Shown: positions 30,995 to 34,031 of the stretch, piece by piece | Layout of the letters: each line of letters opens with the position of its first letter | How positions within the stretch are numbered: the stretch's first letter is position 1 | IMG/VR virus record: IMGVR_UViG_3300038461_000342 | Coordinates: 1 to 34,031 of that record | Reading direction: 5' to 3' (one strand) | DNA length: 34,031 nucleotides | Origin: a virus | Notes under the pieces: model-generated | What the model was told of the DNA's origin: nothing | Databases searched by the model: none | Seen by the model: the letters and a program-made list of their open reading frames with translations, nothing else | Program-made: the position numbers and the translations under genes

Positions 30995-31249
30995 ATGGAA
31001 AAAATCAGTGAACCACAAAAACCAACTTCCGAAGCGGTGTTATATTACATCAAACACACTGGGAAAGCTATCCTGAATTTAATTCAGGATATGCTTCCCA
31101 GATTAAAACAATTTGATGAAGAAATGACAAAAGTAGGAACCGAGGCAAACCAGTTAAACCAGAAAATATTAGATCAATCAGTAAAACCAAGAGAACAAGT
31201 TCAACCAGCGCAATCTCAAAAACCAGATTTAAAGATATTAAAGAGCTAA
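30995..31249 (+). CDS. small helical protein of the RT operon
   Basis: 84 residues with a strong GAGGAGG site. A helical part (TSEAVLYYIKHTGKAILNLI followed by QDMLPRLKQFDEEMT) with amphipathic character is followed by a Gln/Lys/Pro-rich tail (PREQVQPAQSQKPDLKILKS). There are no Cys or catalytic-looking residues. Its place between RNase HI and the candidate structured RNA makes it a candidate accessory or RNA/DNA-binding partner of the RT, or a regulator. Its stop lies nine bases before the a1 strand of that RNA. No family was recognised. Confidence 0.65.
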   Translation: MEKISEPQKPTSEAVLYYIKHTGKAILNLIQDMLPRLKQFDEEMTKVGTEANQLNQKILDQSVKPREQVQPAQSQKPDLKILKS

Positions 31250-31258
31250 TATATAATG

Positions 31259-31419
31259 GATATGGAAGTAAAGGGGTTTCCCTTTAGTTCGAGATGTAAC
31301 ATCTTGATGCCAGTAGAAAGAATTGGAATAATTGAAAGTGGACGACTTTCAATTATTTCAATCTTGGAGCAGGTGAGCCCGCCTTCGCCCCCGACCTCAG
31401 ACGGTCTACGTTCCATATC
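31259..31419 (+). ncRNA. candidate retron-like msr-msd RNA
   Basis: GATATGGAA (31259-31267) pairs with TTCCATATC (31411-31419), and GTA with TAC just inside past one bulged G, giving an a1/a2-like closing stem. Inside are hairpin 1 (31269-31286, TAAAGGG with CCCTTTA, 4-base loop), hairpin 2 (31289-31307, 8 bp, loop TAA) and a long hairpin (31322-31362, 18 bp with one G-T pair, loop GGACG, plus AAG/CTT beyond a bulge). A GC-rich stretch (31368-31405) completes it. No long convincing ORF uses it. This order (closing stem, short hairpins, long hairpin) mirrors retron RNA, but it lies after its RT rather than before. The fold was found by eye; the priming G (possibly 31268) is a guess. Confidence 0.55.
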
Positions 31420-31428
31420 AAATAATAA

Positions 31429-31468
31429 ACCCCTGTATGTCTCGATCACATACAGGGGTCTTTTTTTT
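31429..31468 (+). terminator. intrinsic terminator of the RT operon
   Basis: ACCCCTGTATGT (31429-31440) pairs perfectly over 12 bp with ACATACAGGGGT (31448-31459) around CTCGATC, then C and eight T residues. It ends the RT operon and the candidate RNA, just before the convergent minus-strand genes. Confidence 0.95.
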
Positions 31469-31485
31469 AGCTATTAAAAAAAATA

Positions 31486-31929
31486 TTAGTTTTTCTTTTT
31501 ATTAGCAAGAGAGGCTTTAATACGTTTACCAAGATTGTAGGGACCAAGCGCTAAATTAGATATTGTTTGTTTGTTTTGTTTATCCATTTCTTCTTTTGAT
31601 TTAGCTTTCTGCATTAACCCACCTGCGATAGGAATAGCACTGAGAGCTAATCCACCGGCTAACCATTTACCTGGATGTTTCATTTGTGAATGCGCTAAAG
31701 ATCCCATAACTTTTCCAATAGTTTTATTTTTTATAAGAGATTCATTAATTGCCTTAGCATATTCTGGTGTCATTCCTCGTTTAATTGCACCTTTAGTCAG
31801 CGCATACCCTCCAATGGATCCACCTACACCAATTGCTGTTCCAGCAACTTCGCTTTTCTTACCAGAAATTTTTTCCAGCTCATCAATAAATGCTTCTTCT
31901 GCAATTTTTTGCATAGTATCTTTATTCAT
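31486..31929 (-). CDS. KIA-peptide membrane protein
   Basis: 147 residues beginning MNKDTMQKIAEEAFIDELEK then ISGKK, an almost ideal copy of the recurring peptide. A glycine-rich hydrophobic segment follows at once (AGTAIGVGGSIGGYALTKGA, about 29-48), and a second lies near 90-108 (WLAGGLALSAIPIAGGLMQK). The C-terminus is basic (GKRIKASLANKKKN). Last gene of the right-hand peptide cluster, it faces the RT operon across the shared terminator. The expected role is a virion-internal protein released or inserted into the host membrane during infection, inferred from the family pattern. Confidence 0.65.
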   Translation of the reverse strand: MNKDTMQKIAEEAFIDELEKISGKKSEVAGTAIGVGGSIGGYALTKGAIKRGMTPEYAKAINESLIKNKTIGKVMGSLAHSQMKHPGKWLAGGLALSAIPIAGGLMQKAKSKEEMDKQNKQTISNLALGPYNLGKRIKASLANKKKN

Positions 31930-31932
31930 TGT

Positions 31933-32358
31933 TTATCCTTTCATTGGTGTTTTATGTATATGTTCACGATCATGTTTTCGTTCTGCTGCTATAGAAACAA
32001 CGGCACCAGTAGGCATAGCAATTGTCTGCATTCGTTTTCTTTGTTCATCTAAAAAATGTTCATAAGAAGATTTCTCTTTAGTCATAGATGCTAATTGATT
32101 TTCTTGTAATTTTAATTGATTATTTACTCTATTTAATGGTACAAATTTCCATTCTTTTCCAATAGGCAAAGGAGGAGCACTAAAAGCATGTTTTAGTGTA
32201 GCACCCGCTTTAAGTGCTTCTTTTATTCCTTTAGTATGTTGAGCACCAGTCATAGCTAATTGACCTAACAACGAAGCTGCTAATATATCTCCCACTATAC
32301 CGGCTGCAGATATTTTTTCCAACTCATTAATAAAAGCTTTATGTGTAATAGAATGCAT
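31933..32358 (-). CDS. KIA-peptide protein
   Basis: 141 residues beginning MHSITHKAFINELEKISAAG. A moderately hydrophobic helix comes next (IVGDILAASLLGQLAMTGAQ, about 21-40), followed by a charged region with a helical, possibly coiled-coil stretch (NRVNNQLKLQENQLASMTKE, about 78-97) and another small hydrophobic patch (PTGAVVSIAAE). It ends in a His/Lys-rich tip (ERKHDREHIHKTPMKG). Three bases separate it from the next gene. No family was recognised apart from the shared N-terminal peptide. Confidence 0.6.
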   Translation of the reverse strand: MHSITHKAFINELEKISAAGIVGDILAASLLGQLAMTGAQHTKGIKEALKAGATLKHAFSAPPLPIGKEWKFVPLNRVNNQLKLQENQLASMTKEKSSYEHFLDEQRKRMQTIAMPTGAVVSIAAERKHDREHIHKTPMKG

Positions 32359-32775
32359 TTAATTTTCCATTATTGAATTGATGGGTTGAGCGGCAACATC
32401 ATTTTCCTCATTATTATTTGATGACGAAAAATGATTTATCAAAATTGGAATACCAGCACCTAATCCACCCATTAAACCGCCAATAATAGCATTTCTGGCA
32501 AAATTTTGAGAAATAGGATTGCCCAATATATTATTACTCAACATTCCAAGACCAGATGCTAAAGCAGTTCCAGTTCCTGCACCAGCAAATAGACTAGGAA
32601 TTGGATTAGGTCGTTGGGAGTCATAAGAAGCGGCTTGTTCTGGATATTCTTCCTCGTATTCAGGTTCCTCTTCTTCATCAGGATAAGTAGCTAACATATC
32701 AGTATAAAAGTCTGCTATTTTTTTTAACTCTTCATCAAAAGCGTATTTCGTTATTTCTTCAAAACGATTGTCCAT
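32359..32775 (-). CDS. KIA-peptide membrane protein with acidic linker
   Basis: 138 residues from the ATG at 32775-32773. The open frame begins 16 codons earlier, but MDNRFEEITKYAFDEELKKI places the peptide at the N-terminus as in its relatives; this start overlaps the upstream stop by 17 bases. An acidic stretch (YPDEEEEPEYEEEYPEQ, about 30-46) follows, then Pro-rich sequence, then glycine-rich hydrophobic segments (LFAGAGTGTALASGLGMLSN and AIIGGLMGGLGAGIPILINH), and a polar acidic end. It is adjacent to other peptide-headed genes with little or no spacing. The two glycine-zipper helices suggest oligomerisation in a membrane. Confidence 0.6.
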   Translation of the reverse strand: MDNRFEEITKYAFDEELKKIADFYTDMLATYPDEEEEPEYEEEYPEQAASYDSQRPNPIPSLFAGAGTGTALASGLGMLSNNILGNPISQNFARNAIIGGLMGGLGAGIPILINHFSSSNNNEENDVAAQPINSIMEN

Positions 32776-32959
32776 ATGTACTTTCTGATTCTGTCGGGTT
32801 GTATTCATCATTAATTCCAACATTAGTACCAGAGCGATTCATATTCGTTACTCTAGTTAAAGCTCTATGATCCATTATTTTATCAATACCTTCAGCTTGA
32901 AGAATTTTTTGCATTTCATCATCAAAAGCAGTTTCAGCTATTTTTTGAAGCCAATTCAT
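32759..32959 (-). CDS. short KIA-peptide protein
   Basis: 66 residues: MNWLQKIAETAFDDEMQKIL carries the peptide, after which the protein is polar and probably unstructured (NMNRSGTNVGINDEYNPTES) with no membrane helix. It may be a remnant of a longer member or a peptide-only cargo. The gene overlaps the next by 17 bases. The near-perfect preservation of the peptide in a protein with little else argues that the peptide itself is what matters. Function is otherwise unknown. Confidence 0.6.
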   Translation of the reverse strand: MNWLQKIAETAFDDEMQKILQAEGIDKIMDHRALTRVTNMNRSGTNVGINDEYNPTESESTYGQSF

Positions 32960-32960
32960 C

Positions 32961-33407
32961 TTATTCTCTATTTATTAGCAAATCTTTGATATTAGGAGCG
33001 CCTTCTCCATATCGTTCTGTATGTGAAGACATTTCTTTTCCAAAAGATGGTCTTTTTAATTCGTTAATATAACTCATAATACCACCAGCCCCACCAGCGC
33101 CAAGTAAACTACCACCAATGGTTCCTGAAACGGGAAGACCAAATAATTTTCCTATAGCAAAACCAGCTCCACCACCTCCAAGGGCTCCACCTAATGCAGC
33201 CAATCTATTAGATCTTATTTCTGGTTTATATTTGTTTTTTAATTTATTCCATTCAGATTTTTCTTTCTTTTCAATATTTTGGATATTTTTAACATAATGT
33301 TTAATAGTAGGTGTATAAGCGTCAGGTTCAAGTGTGTGTGAAAGTTTTGATATTTTTTCAAGTTCATTCACAAATGCACTTTCAGCAATTTTTTGTAAAT
33401 CAATCAT
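32961..33407 (-). CDS. KIA-peptide membrane protein
   Basis: 148 residues beginning MIDLQKIAESAFVNELEKIS. A charged helical linker (NIEKKEKSEWNKLKNKYKPE) leads to two glycine/alanine-rich hydrophobic segments (LAALGGALGGGGAGFAIGKL and GTIGGSLLGAGGAGGIMSYI, about 69-112). A polar C-terminus ends PNIKDLLINRE. It is a textbook example of the peptide, linker, glycine-zipper pattern. The start of the 32759-32959 gene comes one base after its stop, which is typical of tightly packed co-translated virion genes. Confidence 0.65.
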   Translation of the reverse strand: MIDLQKIAESAFVNELEKISKLSHTLEPDAYTPTIKHYVKNIQNIEKKEKSEWNKLKNKYKPEIRSNRLAALGGALGGGGAGFAIGKLFGLPVSGTIGGSLLGAGGAGGIMSYINELKRPSFGKEMSSHTERYGEGAPNIKDLLINRE

Positions 33408-33409
33408 AA

Positions 33410-33664
33410 TTACCTTCCTTTTTTAAGAAAACTATATCCAACATTATCGCGTCTTTTAGCAAGACCTAATCTCATATTAGATGATTGTCTTATTTTTTTT
33501 GCAGCTGCAGAAATATTTGATGCACTTATTGGTGATTGTCCTAAAAGACTCATAGCCTTATTGTGTGATGCATTAATAGCTTTTGTTATAACACTTTCAG
33601 ACATTGCTATTTTTTGCAATTCGTCTATAAATGCTTCTTGAGAAATTTTTGCTAAATCAATCAT
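33410..33664 (-). CDS. small basic KIA-peptide protein
   Basis: 84 residues beginning MIDLAKISQEAFIDELQKIA, the closest match to the consensus in the window. The rest is basic and polar with Ala/Ser-rich helix (SPISASNISAAAKKIRQSSN) and a Lys/Arg-rich end (LGLAKRRDNVGYSFLKKGR); it lacks a glycine-zipper membrane helix. DNA contact by the basic tail is possible. Two bases separate it from the downstream gene. Together with the 16980-17252 gene it shows that the N-terminal peptide is attached to soluble as well as membrane bodies. Confidence 0.65.
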   Translation of the reverse strand: MIDLAKISQEAFIDELQKIAMSESVITKAINASHNKAMSLLGQSPISASNISAAAKKIRQSSNMRLGLAKRRDNVGYSFLKKGR

Positions 33665-33667
33665 AAT

Positions 33668-34031
33668 TTATCCTTGATTAGATATTGATAATTTAATATT
33701 CTCAAGTCCCTTGACGACATTGTCTAACCCATCAATAGCTTTCTTTGTAGCAGTCTCATCGATATCACTAAGACCCATCCTTGAAGCTACCAACATTGCT
33801 GAAAGTTTGCCGATAACCTTTTTAATAATATGAACCTGATCAACATATTCATTAAGATTATCTTCATTAACAAAATTTAAACTTAACATAACATCTACAG
33901 CTTCAGGATCACTTATAACACTAGCTTCTTTAATTAAATCTATTTTCAACTCAGCAGCTAATTGACGGTATATATCTCTTACTCTGGCTTGTTTCTCAAT
34001 ACCATCATAAAGTTTAGGATTAATATAATCA
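33668..34031 (-). CDS. helical protein, N-terminus beyond window edge
   Basis: The frame is open from the right edge (reading DYINPKLYDGIEKQARVRDI) through to a stop at 33670-33668, so about 120 residues are visible and the true start lies outside. A TTG at 33949 could act as a start, but the uninterrupted helical frame upstream of it argues for a longer protein. The visible part is helical (YRQLAAELKIDLIKEASVIS, VIGKLSAMLVASRMGLSDID). It has no KIA peptide and no membrane segment. It lies directly before the peptide-headed genes, in the same direction. Function is unknown. Confidence 0.6.
   Translation of the reverse strand, partial: DYINPKLYDGIEKQARVRDIYRQLAAELKIDLIKEASVISDPEAVDVMLSLNFVNEDNLNEYVDQVHIIKKVIGKLSAMLVASRMGLSDIDETATKKAIDGLDNVVKGLENIKLSISNQG

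Noticed and set aside
31246-31477. Overlapping ORFs on both strands in the RNA candidate region
   Set aside because: They run through the inverted repeats and terminator, lack recognisable domains and ribosome sites, and their sequences reflect the hairpins.

Overview
The window is AT-rich, densely packed DNA from a tailed bacteriophage (Caudoviricetes), probably one with a large genome. Diagnostic genes are a large terminase subunit (23101-24762, minus), a probable HK97-fold major capsid protein (10654-11673, minus) and a likely prohead protease with scaffold-like genes beside it (15087-16958, 14024-14920). No tRNA, rRNA, integrase or host gene was recognised, so the host is unknown. Both edges cut genes (1-403 and 33668-34031).

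Layout. From the left edge to 8918, all on the minus strand, lies a surface-modification region: five glycosyltransferase-like genes plus one cut by the edge, a frameshifted methyltransferase, an intact methyltransferase, a GIY-YIG endonuclease, an Ig-like protein with long Thr/Pro tracts and an M15-type peptidase. From 9014 to 16958 (minus) is the capsid block: Ala/Pro-rich protein, two small unknown genes, capsid protein, three tandem paralogues with decoration-like placement (two ending in Ser- or Thr-rich tails), a helical protein, a scaffold-like protein and the protease. From 16980 to 21564 (minus) is a run of small proteins with glycine-rich hydrophobic segments and a recurring short peptide, AF-x-(D/N/E)-E-L-x-K-I-(A/S). 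The same peptide heads six consecutive genes at 31486-33664 (minus) and lies inside a plus-strand protein at 25928-26686. I read it as a virion-targeting or propeptide signal for internal, possibly ejected, proteins.

Plus-strand genes interrupt this: a small helical protein (21711-22124), two microproteins (22579-22665 and 22857-23021), a two-gene unit of motif-bearing membrane protein plus SNF2-like helicase (25928-28084), and an operon of DHH phosphoesterase, retron-type reverse transcriptase, RNase HI and an 84-residue helical protein (28251-31249). Directly after that operon, 31259-31419 folds by eye into a retron-like arrangement (terminal a1/a2 pairing, two short hairpins, an 18-bp hairpin), followed by a strong intrinsic terminator. 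A 37-nt promoter pattern occurs at 22512, 22733 and 28091, so these plus-strand units are probably co-regulated. A divergent promoter pair with overlapping -35 boxes in a palindrome separates the terminase unit from the helicase unit.

The two signals most deserving follow-up are the retron-like RT, RNase H, DHH and structured RNA cassette, and the family of proteins sharing the KIA peptide. Assignments come from reading motifs by eye; no database search or folding program was run.
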